A stretch of 64,000 nucleotides of DNA, taken from the NCBI RefSeq assembly GCF_023973825.1, contig NC_090127.1:1722501-1786500 (forward strand). Direction: 5' to 3'. Every line of letters begins with the position of its first letter. Positions within the stretch are counted from its first letter, which is position 1. Shown here one piece after another: positions 25,078 through 38,900 of the stretch. The position numbers were made by a program, and so were the translations under genes. The notes beneath the pieces are model-generated. The model saw nothing but the letters and a program-made list of their open reading frames with translations. It did no database searches and was not told the origin of the DNA. The DNA comes from Plasmodium brasilianum (taxonomy: Eukaryota > Apicomplexa > Aconoidasida > Haemosporida > Plasmodiidae).

Positions 25078-26457
25078 TAAATGCATAAGCGAGATAGTTA
25101 TGTATGCATATTATATATATAATTTTTTTTATAAAATAAGTTAATATCACTCGGTAGCATATATAATATAGTATTTACTTTTCATAAGTTTTTCGTTTTA
25201 AATATTTATGGAAAATTCTATAAGTCTTTGTATACTACTATAAATTATCTCAAGAAATTTTGTAAAAGAAAAACTGTTCTATTAAAATATGTTTAAAAAG
25301 AATCAACAATACTGACAAAAAAGTTATTCTTTTGCGCTAGTGTTATTTAAAAAAAAAAATTTAATATATTTGTATTTATATATATGTGCATATTACTATA
25401 TACATAATAATATACATATATACATAAATACATGCATAGTACATAGGTACATATATATACACACGCCACTTTTCAAAATGTTTTGAAAAAAATACATTAA
25501 AAACAATAATATTTACGTATTCAAGTTTATACGTTTATTTTTTTTTTATACTTCAACATTACAAAATACACATATGACGATATATATAAATATATAACCA
25601 TTAAATTGAAAAATAACAATTCACTTACAACACTTTTGTAGAAAATTAAAAAAAAAAAAAAGGTTTTATATATATTCTTTTAAATATATAACTCTAGAGA
25701 AAATACTTCTTCAATCTCTTATACTACTGGCTTATACAACTTCCACTAAATTGGTTTATACATATATGCATATATATACATTTGCAAGTATTAAAAAATG
25801 TCGTAAAAAAAAAAATATGCTTATATATATGTATTGCTTGTATATATTTGTATATGCAGATGAACAATAAATACACATATTATATGTTAATATGGACGCA
25901 CTCATATATATATATAAATATATAAATATATACATATATATGCGTGTGTGAAGAATATTCATTAATTATTTAAATAAACACAAAAAAAAATGTTATCGTG
26001 TATTTGTATATACATAAATATATGTATTTGACCAAGGGTTGTAAATCATGCATTTGTTGTACCCCCATCACGCAATGGGAAGAAAAAAAAAAAAAAGGAA
26101 AAAAAGAAAAAAAATAATTTTACATTTTGTCTTTTAATATATTCGTATAAATTTTGACACATTCAAAAGAATTTTCACACGTTCACATATATTTTTATAC
26201 ACTGTATATATATGTTCCTTTTTTCATCTTTTTTCTACTTTTTTTTTTTTCTATTTTTTTTTTCTTTTTTTTTTTTTTACCCATTTGGCTATTTATAATA
26301 GAGATGGATATACATATATATAGGTATGTATATAATATATATATGTATGTATACATACAGCACTACGTTGATGTAATACCATACATCACTACGCTTTACT
26401 ATACAAGTACGTTTGCACATATACTTGTGCATATGGAGGCATAAACATATGCTTACT
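23659..26457. other. Intergenic, between the coiled-coil gene and HP1
   Basis: About 2.8 kb of AT-rich DNA with (TA)n (25046-25070) and many poly-A/poly-T tracts. It forms the 5' flank of the coiled-coil gene and the 3' flank of HP1, both on the minus strand. The short open frames are Tyr/Ile/His codons from TA-rich repeats. No gene seen. Confidence 0.5.
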
Positions 26458-27276
26458 TTAGGCTGTTCGGTATCGAAGTCTTGACAAGAGGAAATTTAAA
26501 AGTTCCTGTGGGTATATATACTCAATAACCTTTGATGGGTATAAACTATGTATTTCTTTATTATTTATATTATGTATAACCGATATATATAACTCATCTC
26601 CAACATTATGTAAATTTTTAATAACAATCCTATTTCCTTTGGACGTTTTTTTTCTTCTTATATATTTTTTAAAATCATTAACTTTAATATTTAAGTGTCC
26701 CGTTCTTCTTATATTGGATTCTTCTACCCATTGAGGAGATGCATTTTTTAAGCTAGCCAAGAATTCCATCTTCCTGTTTTTAATTCGAACGCTGTATACA
26801 TCTTCTACATTTAATAACGCATTATCGTAATTGATTGTTATGGTTTCTTGTTTGATTGACTCATTATCTTCTTCGTCGCTTCTCTTAAAAGAATTATCTG
26901 AATGAGGAGATAAGTTTTTTTTATTTTCCATTTTGTTTGCTACACTTTTTTTATAATTTTTTTTCTTTGAAATTAAAGAATTTCTACCTTTCGATTTTGC
27001 GCCACTACTACCTTCTTCTTGCATAGATGGGGATAAAAGATGGTTTTTCATATTTTTACTATCATTAATAGTTGTATCGTTTTTATTTAAATAGCTTGAT
27101 TTTAAGTATTCCATTTTTTTTTTAAAGCTTGTTAAATGTACTAAGTTACTTTCCGGTTCCCATGTATTTTCATCATCTGAGTAACCCTTCCATTTAACTA
27201 AATATATGAAGCCATTTTTTTTTCTTTTTATTTCAAGTATATCACCTATTTCAAATTCTTCATCTGATCCTGTCAT
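26458..27276 (-). CDS. HP1: Heterochromatin protein 1
   Basis: Intact 272-residue frame. Residues about 8-58 are a chromodomain (FEIGDILEIK, YLVKWKGYSDDENTWEPESN); the methyl-lysine cage positions are Phe, Trp and Tyr, as expected for binding H3K9me3. A Lys/Ser-rich hinge follows (about 60-145). The C-terminal third is a chromoshadow domain (LKNASPQWVEESNIRR, ELYISVIHN, IEYIYPQELLNFLLSRLRYR) for dimerisation. In P. falciparum the orthologue coats subtelomeric heterochromatin, silences var and other variant genes, and controls sexual commitment by silencing ap2-g. Length and motifs match the P. falciparum protein closely. The next gene upstream on the same strand is SET10, so two chromatin regulators are neighbours. 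Confidence 0.97.
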   Translation of the reverse strand: MTGSDEEFEIGDILEIKRKKNGFIYLVKWKGYSDDENTWEPESNLVHLTSFKKKMEYLKSSYLNKNDTTINDSKNMKNHLLSPSMQEEGSSGAKSKGRNSLISKKKNYKKSVANKMENKKNLSPHSDNSFKRSDEEDNESIKQETITINYDNALLNVEDVYSVRIKNRKMEFLASLKNASPQWVEESNIRRTGHLNIKVNDFKKYIRRKKTSKGNRIVIKNLHNVGDELYISVIHNINNKEIHSLYPSKVIEYIYPQELLNFLLSRLRYRTA

Positions 27277-27597
27277 TTTTTCCCGTTAAATTTTATATAT
27301 ATAAATATATATAAATAATATTTTTACTTTTTTATATATATAAATATATATGAATATATGAATAATTAAATAAATAAATAAATATATATATATAAATGAT
27401 TTTATTATATAAATGTTTTTCTTTTCCTCTTTATCTTTAAAAAAAAATATTTTGTTATTATTTGTACAAAACATATAGAATTTTTAAAAGTATATATATA
27501 GTAATATTCTTTTGCTTTTACGAAAAAAAAATGAAATATGAAATAAAAATAAAATGAGATTTAAATTAAATATAAGAAATAAAATAAATATAAAATA

Positions 27598-27730
27598 AAA
27601 ATAATGTTACGTAAAATAATATTACGTAAAAATAAAGTTATGTAAAAATAAAATTATGTAAAAATATAATTACGTAAAAATAAAATTACGTAAAAATAAA
27701 ACTACGCAAAAATATATTTACATAAAAATG
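27598..27730. repeat. Diverged repeats of about 17 bp upstream of HP1
   Basis: About eight imperfect units of the form AAATTACGTAAAAATAA (variants with TTATGTAAA, CTACGCAAA, TTACATAAA) lie about 320-450 bases upstream of the HP1 start codon. TACGTA in several units is a palindrome. Could be a minisatellite or a cluster of protein-binding sites; no function is known to me. Confidence 0.7.
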
Positions 27731-29914
27731 AAATAAAAAGTAAAAAATAAATTAAGTAAAAAAAATAAAATAATATAAAATTTTCCTCTTTTTTTTCTGG
27801 TGTAACTTTAAAATATTATTATAAAAATTTTCACTTTGAAAATCTTAATTTTTCTTTTCTTTTTTTTTTTTTTATATCCTATTATTCATTATTATATATA
27901 ATTTGCGGCTTGTGAATATAACTTTTTACAATTTCAGAAGAAATATAAATTTTCTCAAGTATACTTTTTTAAATGAAATATAATTAACACATTTTAATGA
28001 AAACTCTTTTTTTATTTTTTCTTGCAAAAAATATATATATATATATATATATATAATAATAAATATGTATGTATGCAATATATTTTATTTTGAATAAAAA
28101 TGTGTTTTTTTTTTTTTTTTTATTTACTATTATATACGTTAGAAATTTGCTATAAAAAAAAAAAAATACAAAAGGTTAAATTTTAATGTGAAAAATAATT
28201 TATGAAACCTTCACGTATTACTACGGTATGCATATATGCATACAAGTATATAATTTTTTACATCAATTTTTTTTTTTTTTTTTTTTTGGTAAATATCATA
28301 TATATAAATATATATACATATACGGGTGTATGTAATGCATGTGTATGTGTTGCATATATGCAGTATGGATGTTTGTATGCATATATATAAAAAAAATATG
28401 TATGTATATATATATATATATATATGCAAAGTGTTAAAAGTATGCGCATACATAGAAAATATATACACGTATATATATATGTACAAATAAATGTTTAATA
28501 CGTTGTGTTTGTGTATGAAGAATATGTATACTTTTACAAAAATTTGATATTATGTACAAATATGCATACGAATTTACACAAATATACATCTACAAATATT
28601 TTTACTTATGTATACATGTATGTATGCACAAATTTTTGTATATAAATATTATATAAAAATATATATGTAAAAATATATGTATGTACATTTAAATATGTGT
28701 GTATTTAATATAAATATTATATATATATATATATATATATATGCATGTATTCGTACATTAGCACAATTAAAAGCGTGCTCGAATTCATTTCGAAACTTGG
28801 CTTCTCCTTGTTTTACTCTCTTTATTCTAGTTAAATTCCTTTTTTGGTGAAATTAAATATAAAAAATATTAAATATAAATTAAATAATATAAATCTAATA
28901 GCACAAAAAGGGCAAATACAAAAACTATATTTCGTTTGTTAAAAGATATGTATCGTCACTAAATATATTGTTGCAGTGGATTAAAAAAAAAAAAAAAGAA
29001 AAAAATTTCGCTAAAAATATTGATGCAACTTTGGTTTTTTGTTCTCCGCTAAAATTCGGACATTATTTAAAACTTGTAAATTGTGTTCCTTTTTTTTTTT
29101 TTTTTTTTTTTCAGTTGTAGTTGTATCAAGTGAAAATTATAGTAATACAACTTTTCCTCTTCGTATAATAATGTACGAATATATACATATAAATATAAAT
29201 ATGTATCTATACTTTTTTCCTTTTTTTGAAGTTTTATAATTGTATATTTTACATTAACTGTTCAAAAATAAACTGTTAATATAGTTCTTTTATCTATATA
29301 TAAGAAGTATGGAAACTAAATATGCAAAATAGAAAATTGTGAATTAAAAAAAAAAAAATTTATATAAGGTTAAAACATATGTAAAATGAATGTTTTAGTA
29401 ATTGATTAAAATTAAAATTCAAAAAAAAATTGATAAAAGAAAGAGAAAATGATCTATTGTTCATCATAAGATACTAATATAGCAATAATTGTTTTATTTT
29501 ATTATTCTATTTTATTATTATTTTTTCTTTGATTTTAAAAAAAAATATAATGTGCATTAACATTTTTATTCCTAACCAAATAAAAAAAAAAAAAAAAAAC
29601 AACAATAACGTGTTTATATACATGTACATATATATGTATAAATGTATATATATTATAATGTCGCGATAAAAAATGCGTACACTTTTGCAATGTATACGAA
29701 AAAAATAAATATGCAAAGATTTCTATAATATAGAATTAGAATTAAGTGCAAGAAAAAATTCTTTAATTTTTTTTTTTTAAACATTTTAAAATCTAATGTT
29801 AATTAATAACACATTTTTTTATATTATATTTTTTTTTTTTTTTAGTTCAAACGGGTAACATTTTTCATGTTACATACTTTTGCCACTTAATGTATTTTTA
29901 TGTATAAGAATTAC

Positions 29915-29980
29915 ACTACATTTATTTTAATTTGTTTTTGTTTTGAACTACATTTATTTTAATTTGTTTTTGTTTTGAAA
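29915..29980. repeat. Two tandem copies of a 33-bp unit
   Basis: The unit ACTACATTTATTTTAATTTG plus a TTTTTGTTTTGA tail occurs twice head to tail with essentially no changes, pointing to a recent local duplication. It lies in the HP1/SET10 gap. Confidence 0.8.
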
Positions 29981-31089
29981 ATATTATTATAATACATTAT
30001 AATCTGTTCATATAATGCAATAAATTATATGGTCATCTTTTGATATAATTTTTAAAAGAATGTTAAATTCTTGTGTTTACTTGCATATTTATTTTAATTT
30101 TATAAATTCTTAAAAATTGCTCTTTATATCTAATAAGGACTAGAAAACAGATGACAAATCTTAAAATGCATAAAAATAATTATAAAGAATAGAAGAAATC
30201 CAAAATAGTATTATGAAAATGCAATAAAAAAAAATTATTTTTTTCCTTCGAAATTTACAAATTTTCCACTTGTATTATACTTTTTAAAAATAAATATTCG
30301 TATTTATAATATTCAAAAAGTTTTAAACTCTTCGAGAGCAATGATTTATCATTTTTGTTATTTTATTTTGAAAATAAAAAAATAAAATAATGTATTTCTT
30401 TTTTTATAACTTTTTAATTAGCTTATTTTAATGTATAACATTAGCGTTATATATAGCGTATGCAAAATATCATTCCTAAATTAACAGCAACAACTTTCGA
30501 ACACTATTATTCATTGTGAGAATGCATATTTATATATTTTTTTTTTATAATGAAATTGTAATGTGCACATTTAATGTATATATGAAAAAAATCTTCTTTT
30601 CAAATATTTCAACCAATAAAAAAAGAAAAAAAAGTTTGACGTAAAAATAAAAATTAAAAAAGAATTACATTAATGGAAGAAATGTGGAATAAAGAGGTAA
30701 AACTCAAAAAATCACTGAACTAACTTCAAAATGTATAATAAGCACTTAGCATACTAGCACATGTGTTAATAGTAACATGACAATAATATTATTACTACTA
30801 ATTACGATAAAATTCGCATAAATTAATAACTGGAACATATATTGGAACAACTACAGTAAAATTAAAAAAATGATAATTTTTGCGAGACTTTCAAACAAAA
30901 TAAAATAAATAAATGAATAATTAAATGAATTAAAGAATAAATAAATAAATATAAATATATATATATATATATATATTATACATATGCTTCAAAATTAAAG
31001 TATTCTCGTTTATTTAATAATAAGTTTACATGTGAAATAATAAAACAGAAGACGGAAATAATGGGATAATATGTAAACTTAATAAAGGA

Positions 31090-31380
31090 AAATTAGTGGA
31101 GTAACTAAGATAAGTAAAATGCTTAAAAATTCCAAAATTTTCAAATAAAGGAACAAAAATTAGAAAAATTAGTTAATTAGCAATATGGATAAAATTATTC
31201 AAATAATTAAAGTTCACAAAATGGATAAAATTATCCAAATGAGTAAAATTAGCAAAATTGGTAATATTATTCATATAAGTCAAATTATCCTAATAAATAA
31301 AATCAGTGAAGTGGGAAAATTTATCCAAATGTGTAAAATTATAAAAATGTGTAAAATAATCAAAATTTACAATTAGCAAA
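31090..31380. repeat. Degenerate GTAAAATTA-type repeat block
   Basis: Loosely repeated units such as ATGGATAAAATTATCCAAAT and ATGTGTAAAATTATAAAA follow each other at about 17-30 bases. The plus strand happens to be open for 63 codons (Ile/Lys/Met rich), which I judge a by-product of the repeat. Confidence 0.45.
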
Positions 31381-32902
31381 AGTAGGAATTTATGTAAAAC
31401 GAGGAAGAATTAAAAAAAATAAAAAAAGTATAAAAGACATAAAATATATTTGTTCATACATAATAAAGCAATACATTCTTTTAGCATTGTTTTAAAATGC
31501 ATATGTGAACATATTTTACATTTTTACAAATGTCTCTTTTATTTTTACTTTAATTATAATATCATCACATTTTATGTTACCTTTTACTCGTTTAGCACAA
31601 AAACTAACGAGTTTTAAAAAAGATACTTATAAAAATAGTTAAAAAATTATATAAGTTTTACCCGTCAAAGATTTCAAAAAAAAAAAAATATATTATATAT
31701 ATATATATATATATTGAATTTGTAAAAATTCATATTGTATTTTACGCACTATATTTTCCTTTCTTTATTACAATAATAATTAAATGACTTAAAATTAAAT
31801 ATGCACCTTTTCAAGAAAACAAAACACACCAAAAAAAAATTATTACGTTTTCTTTAAACCCGTATTTAAAAAAAAAAGATTAATGATTTTAATGAGCATA
31901 AAAAATAATAGAAAAAAATTAAAAACTACACAAAGCAAATTTTTTTTTTTAATGAAAAGGTATAATTAAAAGGGATGAGCATATAGTTCCGCATATCAAA
32001 AATGCACAAAATGTGCATACACATATATACACACATATACGTACATATATATATATATATGTAATATATTTGCCAACTTTTTGTTCTACTAAGGTTTATT
32101 GAGAACAATTCATTTTTTTTTTTCTTTTTTCTATTCCCAGTTGTTTAAGAAATAATAAAAAAAAACAAAAATTAGAGAAAAAGAAAAAAAAAACATAACA
32201 AAAGGAACAATCGAGAGGTATTTAAAATTATTTTATTTTATATATTTTTTATTTTATTAAGTAGAATACTCTTACACTGATGTAATTTGGATTTTCCGAA
32301 GAAAAAGAAACTTTCTATTTTTATTTTTTTTAAGATCATATGTACATAAATATATATATATATATATACTGTTTCCTTTTTTACACCTACTACCTATAAT
32401 TTCGTTCTTTTTTTTTTTTATCATTTTTTGTTGCTTTCCTTAAAAAAAATAAAATGCAATAAATGTTTTAGCTCTTAATTATTACCGTTATAAATACTAA
32501 TTATTCTTAAAACAACTACATTTAAAATGCCCTTATCAGTAGGTTGCTAAAAATTTGTGGAATATGTGTGAAACAATAAACAAAAAAAAAAAATTAAAAA
32601 AAAAAAAAAAAATAGTTTTAAATTTATCACTAGGAAATAGGAAATAATTTTGTGTAAACTGTTTTTTCATGCATTAATTACGTGGAGTTATTTTATTATT
32701 CTTAATTTTTAATCAATAAATGGTGGAAAACTGTGCTACACCCATTTTTCCTTTAAGTACATTTCTTCTTGTAAATAGTACAAATACATATATATATATT
32801 ATGTACCCACGTACATTTTTTTTAAAGATGAAATTACTTGCCGAAATTGCTTACAATAAAACTTTAAAAAATTTCTAAAATATATGAAAAAAAAAAAAAA
32901 AA

Positions 32903-35900
32903 TTAGAACTTTTGTTTTTTTTTTTTTAAAGAACTCTCTTCCTGTGCATGTTTCTGTCTTTTATTAACACTGTTATTATTACTATTATATTCGCAATTAC
33001 TTTTTCTTTTTCTTTTTTCAATTTTTAATTCTAAGGAGCAATTATTTAACTTAATATCTTTTTTAAAATAGGGGTTGAACAGCTCTTTGAAGTTACTAGC
33101 TAAAGGGTATTCCAAATTATTTGTTGACTGTTTTAAAAGTTCTTGAAATAAGAAGGAAGGGGTAATCCATTCAACATCACCATCTTCATATGTAACAACG
33201 AAAAAATTATTATCATGCTCATCCTTTATTTGTTCTGTAACAGTTCCTACAAAGGTACCATTAGTAAATTCTCTTTGAAATTTTGTTTTCCCCAGTTCAA
33301 CTCCAAAAAGGGGAATAAAATTGCTTATTTTATACCTGTTATGAAAATAGTCGAAGTTCTTTTTTTCACTGTTCCATATTTCGTTAGTAGTCCCTAGGTT
33401 TTCATTCTCATTTTCGTTCTCCTCATTATTGTTATTCTTCTCGTTATAGTCATTATTGTCATTGTTATTGTTATCGTTATCCTTCTCATTATCGTTGTCG
33501 CCCTCGTTATTTTTGTCATTCTCGTTCTCCTTATTTTTTCCGTTCTCATTTTCATAATATTCACTATTCGTATTTTTATTATCTGCAGAGTTACTATCGG
33601 TATGCCGGTTGGGCATGGTCGTATTTTCATCTCTATAAACATCGTGCGTTTCGTTTACACTACATTCCTGATCTTTATTAGTTGATTTTCTATTTATCAT
33701 ACTGTTTCGATGCTGGTTAATCCTAAATTGACTCAAATTGTTACACCGTTCTTTACTGTAATCATAATTATCACGTATGCGTTTATGAAATAATAAACTG
33801 GATTCCTCTTTCTTATCAGTATAATAGCCTGTATAATTCATTCTATCATCATTTAAGGGAGGAGTATTCCCAGTTATAATATTGTTATCTTTTTCATTCT
33901 TATCATCACTTAATGCGGTAATAATAACTTCGTAAAATGGCTTCTCTTCCTCCATGTGGTTTTTGTTAGAAAAGGCACTACTACTACTTACTTTATTAGG
34001 TGTAACAGAATTATTAAATTTTATTGCTATGTTGTTTTCATTATTGCCCTTATCCTTGAATGTATCTCCACCACTTGTAATCATGTGTTGAATATATGCT
34101 CCATTTAATTCTTTTTTTCTATATTCTTTGATGGTATTTGCTAATTCTCTTATAACTAATTGTATGCATTCGCTAGAAGTTTTAAACAAATCCTCTTCAC
34201 TCAGTCCATCGTTGTAATTTGCCTCGAAATGCATTTTCGTAACTCTACAAATAATTGCCTTAGATAAATCATGATGTTTTTTGTAACAATTAGAACATAC
34301 AGATAACTTTTTTAAATGGTCATTTAAGGGTAAGGAAGGTTGATTTGTGCTTAAGCCCTTTTCAAAATCTTTTATTAAAGAAAATCCAAAAAATTTTTTA
34401 CTTAACTTCATCATATAGTTGCAACATAGGTTACTGATATTACCATTATTCCCCCTATTATTCTTTTCGTTTTTTTTTATATCCTTCAAATTTTTAACTA
34501 TCATATTTGACTTACTATACAATACTTGTTCGTATGTACTTGACATACTATTATAATTTATTTCATCCGATATCCTTTTACCTAGGTTAACACAAACATC
34601 ATTAGTTTCACCCATCATATTAACCTTATTCTTATCTATCTGTATATTATAACTTGAATCGTTCGATAACTTATCACTGTATTTTTTATCATCCACTAAC
34701 TCTTGTTGCTTTTCTTCTATTTTTACGAAACTATCACCTTGTGTTTTCTGCTGAACAGTAGATGAACCGATAGAGGCGGCAAAAGTAGAAGCTGTATCAG
34801 CAGCTAAGGCAGATATAGAAGCAGCAGGGGGACGGAAAAACTCTTCTTCTCCTAATTTTGTGACAATGTTTTCAATAAATTTTTTACTTTTCAATAAATA
34901 ATTAATCGTTTTTTTCCTTATTTTCATTGTACGTTTGACACCTTCGTTATTGAGAAAGGTATCAACCCTCTCCCTGCTTACTAACAAATCCTCAATTTTT
35001 TTTTTATATTCAACAAGTAAATGAAGTTCATAACTATCTTTCAATAGATAATTAATTTGTTCATCTTTAAAATTAAAATCTCCATATTCTTTAGTATCTA
35101 ATAAGTTAACTTCATTTTCTTTTTTTTGTAAAAACTCATTTAGTAATTCTCTGTTTTTTATTAAGTGATCTATGTTTTCCTTACATTGCAGTAATCTTCT
35201 TATTTTTTCGAAACCTGTTGAACAATTTTCATCATTACTTCTGTTATTTCCATTGTTGTCAATCTTTTCATTATTGTCGTTCCTTTCATTACTATTGTTG
35301 TTTCCATTTTCATGTTCGATCAAGGTACTAGGTTGACTATTATTCTGACTAGCTAATAAATCATTTGCATTTTTTTTTGAATTATCCACCGATGATATAT
35401 CATTAAAAAAATCAATCAACTTCTTGTGATTTTCTTTTTCAATATGTTGTAGAAATTCTTTTTGATTAATTATATTCATACAGAGCTGAACACAACTAGA
35501 GCAAAACCAGTCATAATTTTCATTAACTTCTGTATATAATTTATGAACACATTTTAAGTGATATACATGATTACATCCTGAACAGTAAATAAAATTACCA
35601 CAATCCGTATTCACATTATGCATACATAAATTACATGTAGTATGAGTTTTTAATAAATTATATTTTTCTACAATATCATCTATACCATTAAAATATTTCT
35701 CTTTGCACAAATTTAATTTAATTAATCTATGCTCATAACAATTTTTAATAAAACTGTTTAAACATATATCATTAACTTTTTCAAACCACTCAAATCCAAA
35801 GTCAGCGAATATTTCTTCCCCTGTGTTTATTTCTACACCTGGAATGGACGTTAAAATGATGTGAGGCCATCCATCAAGGTATACTAATTGCCATTCGGCA

Positions 35901-38900
35901 TTTATTCTGAAATCATAGTTATTAAAAATTGAACATGTTTTATAATGATTCACTAAAGACATTTCATTAAACATATATGACGAATCAACAGCATATGTAT
36001 AATTATCTGGAAGTATAACCAAATTGTTTAATCCCTTCGCTTTTTTATTGAAACATGATGTTTTGGACTTCTTTCCCTTGTTCGCTTTATCTGTGAGATT
36101 ATTATTTTGTATGTTCATCAAATTGGAATAGATTTTTTCTTTTTCATTCTTTCTTATATTATTAGTTATTTCCTCATCGCACTCTTTATCCTCATTTACA
36201 ACACTCTGTCGATCGTTCCCACACCCCTCGATTCTTTCGAAATTATTTCTTAAGTAATTACCACTATGCCTATTGCTGTTATTGTCATTGTTACCACTAC
36301 TATTATGGTTGAAGTTATTGTTACTGTTATCAACAGTGCTGTTACTACTGTTAATGTTACTGTTATGATCGCTGCTGTCGCTCACAGTACACGGTACGTT
36401 TTCGCTGCAGCCTTCCTCCTCATCCGATTCTATTTCATTAATAAAAACTACATTCTTCTTATCATTAAATACCTTCTTATTGAACGTTAGAGCAAACATA
36501 TATTGGTGCTTTTCCTGGGATAACTCTCTATTATTCGCAACAAAACCTGTGTACTCACCAAAAATTACTCGATCATCTGTTGAGCTTATCTTTTTACCTG
36601 TATAAAGAATAGAATAACAGTCTTCAGTATATGGAGTACATAATCGTACTGGATGTTTATGATCTTTTAACTCCACTATTTTTATATATGGATGTATTCT
36701 ACCATGTAATAATGTATCGTATATTTCCTCATATAACTTCTTATTCCTATTTTTATATATTGCATTGTGTTGGTTATCAAAAAATGGGGCATGAATAAAT
36801 GGTGTCCATTCCGTTCTATTATTTGACCAACCACAACCAAAATATCCCGATTTGGAATTATAAAATTTCTTTATTTTGTGACTAAAATAAACTCTTTCAA
36901 TTTTTGAATCCTCTGACAACACTTGAGTCTTTACATACCTTTTATTTCTCTTTTTTGCAATATCTTCTATTTTACAAAAAATCATTTTCTTTTGTTCTAG
37001 TATTTTGTTAACTTGTTTCATTCTTAATGTTTCTTGCATTTTTTCTTCATGTCTTTCATCTTTATCTCTCTTATTCACAGACTTTATGGAATTCCCACGC
37101 ATAATATTTAAATCGATAACAATTTTTCCTTGATCCTGTAATTTCTTCTTCTTCCTTAAATATTTTTTATAATTTGAATCATCCGTTGAATATGATTCAT
37201 TATCACTTGGATTATAATAAGATTCTTCTTCATTAGACGATTTTTTTACAGATTCTTTTTTCTCGTTTATTTCATATTTATTAAGACCAGTTATTACTTC
37301 ATCTAACACACAATCTTTGTCATCCAATTCTCCGGTTATTCCATCGTCTTTGCTCATTTCTTCCGATGCACTAGCGCGTTTTAAAATTTCTGAACCGTTC
37401 ATATGTTTTATATTATCAGAATGATTCATGTTTTCTACTTTTTCCAATTTGTTCCCAGGTCCAATATATTCCATTGCTTCATTTCTTTCCCTTTCCTCTG
37501 AAATAGTAACGTTTTTCAATTCTGAACAAATTGCGTTAGCACAGTTCTCATGGGACGTACCATCCGTTTCCTCCCCCTTGGGCATACATGACCATGTGGT
37601 CCTTTTCATATGGCCCTTTTCAACTTCTTTCCCATGTTTTTCATTAGAATTACCTTCCCGATTTAGGTCCACATTTGCTGCTACATCGGTATCTGTGCAG
37701 TATATGGTATCATTTGCCTCTTTTTTTTTTGTTGCACTTACGTTTTTATTGGACAATGAATGGAAGCTATTTCTACTATTTTTACTTTTTTGAGAACTAC
37801 GTTTTTTTGTCTCCTTATTTTTATTATACGAGTCGGAATTATAATTCTTTCCATAAGAATTTCTTGTCAAAGATTTATTTTGCGTACTAAAATATTTTTT
37901 TTTATTTATATTTTTATATGTACTTATATCTTTGTTCTCATTTTTAAGGGTTTGAAAACTTTGACTATTATATTTTAATTTATCATTATCATAAATACGT
38001 GATTTACTATATTTATTAACTTTTTCAAATGTATTACTCTTTTTAAAGGGATAAATTTTTTGAAAGACATTACTACGTTTATCATTGTTCATATCTTTAG
38101 TATGCTCAAATATTGTTTTCATAATTTTTTCATTTGATTTTCTACTTATAGAGGTTAATTCTGATTTGTACTTGCTTACAACTATAATTCCATCCCTATG
38201 ATTTTTTTTTCTCTTTTCAAAATTATCTTTTTCACTTAGATTATCATTTTCTATATGATCTTCCATTTCTTCAGTAATGTACTTATTACTATAAATATCA
38301 CTACTATCATTATTATTGTTACTATTGTTACTACTGTTACTGTTGTTATTGTTGTTACTGTTACCACTGTTACAATTATTGTTGTTACTGTTGTTATTGC
38401 TACTACTATTGTTTCTATTACTATTATTATTAATGTAAGTATCACCTAAAAACATCTTAGCTTTAGAACTATTCTGACTATCTGCATATATGTGTAATAC
38501 ACTCTTTAAGCATTTAAAACAGTGGAAAATATTTTCAGGTGTTTTTCCATCGTTTAATCTATCTTTATTTAATCGTTCCTTACTTAAAAAGAAAGAAACA
38601 AACTTATATAAATTTGAACTCCTTCTAACTCTTAATCCATTAATAATTTCATTTTTTCCTTCTTCAGTTAAAAAAGGTTTATAGTTTGATCTGCCTAAAG
38701 CATTGCATATGTCTAAAAAAAAGTCTACACCATATGTTTCTACATTGTAGTAGTACTCGAACTTTTTCCCATTATATTCCTCCATTTTTTTTTTTGATTC
38801 ATTACATGTACAATTAATTTTATTAATGTCAATTACCTTTTTAATATCTTCATCAATTTCAAATCGAATATTTACTTTTTCTTCTTTTATTTCACTTAAT

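Larger units (their letters stand above)
27277..32902. other. 5.6-kb gene-free gap between SET10 and HP1
   Basis: No convincing coding exon on either strand over 5.6 kb. Contents: the HP1 upstream repeat block (27598-27730), long (TA)n (28030-28053, 28409-28424, 28720-28742), a 33-bp duplication (29915-29980), a degenerate repeat at 31090-31380, and many poly-A/T tracts. Since both flanking genes are on the minus strand, it holds the HP1 promoter and the SET10 3' end. Room exists for a long non-coding RNA, but nothing in sequence proves one. Confidence 0.5.

Noticed and set aside
31185..31376. 63-codon Ile/Lys/Met frame in the HP1/SET10 gap
   Set aside because: Explained by the degenerate repeat; no splice signals or conserved-looking segment.
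38255..38449. Ile/Thr/Val-rich frame opposite SET10
   Set aside because: Mirror of the Asn/Ser repeat codons in SET10; no independent evidence.
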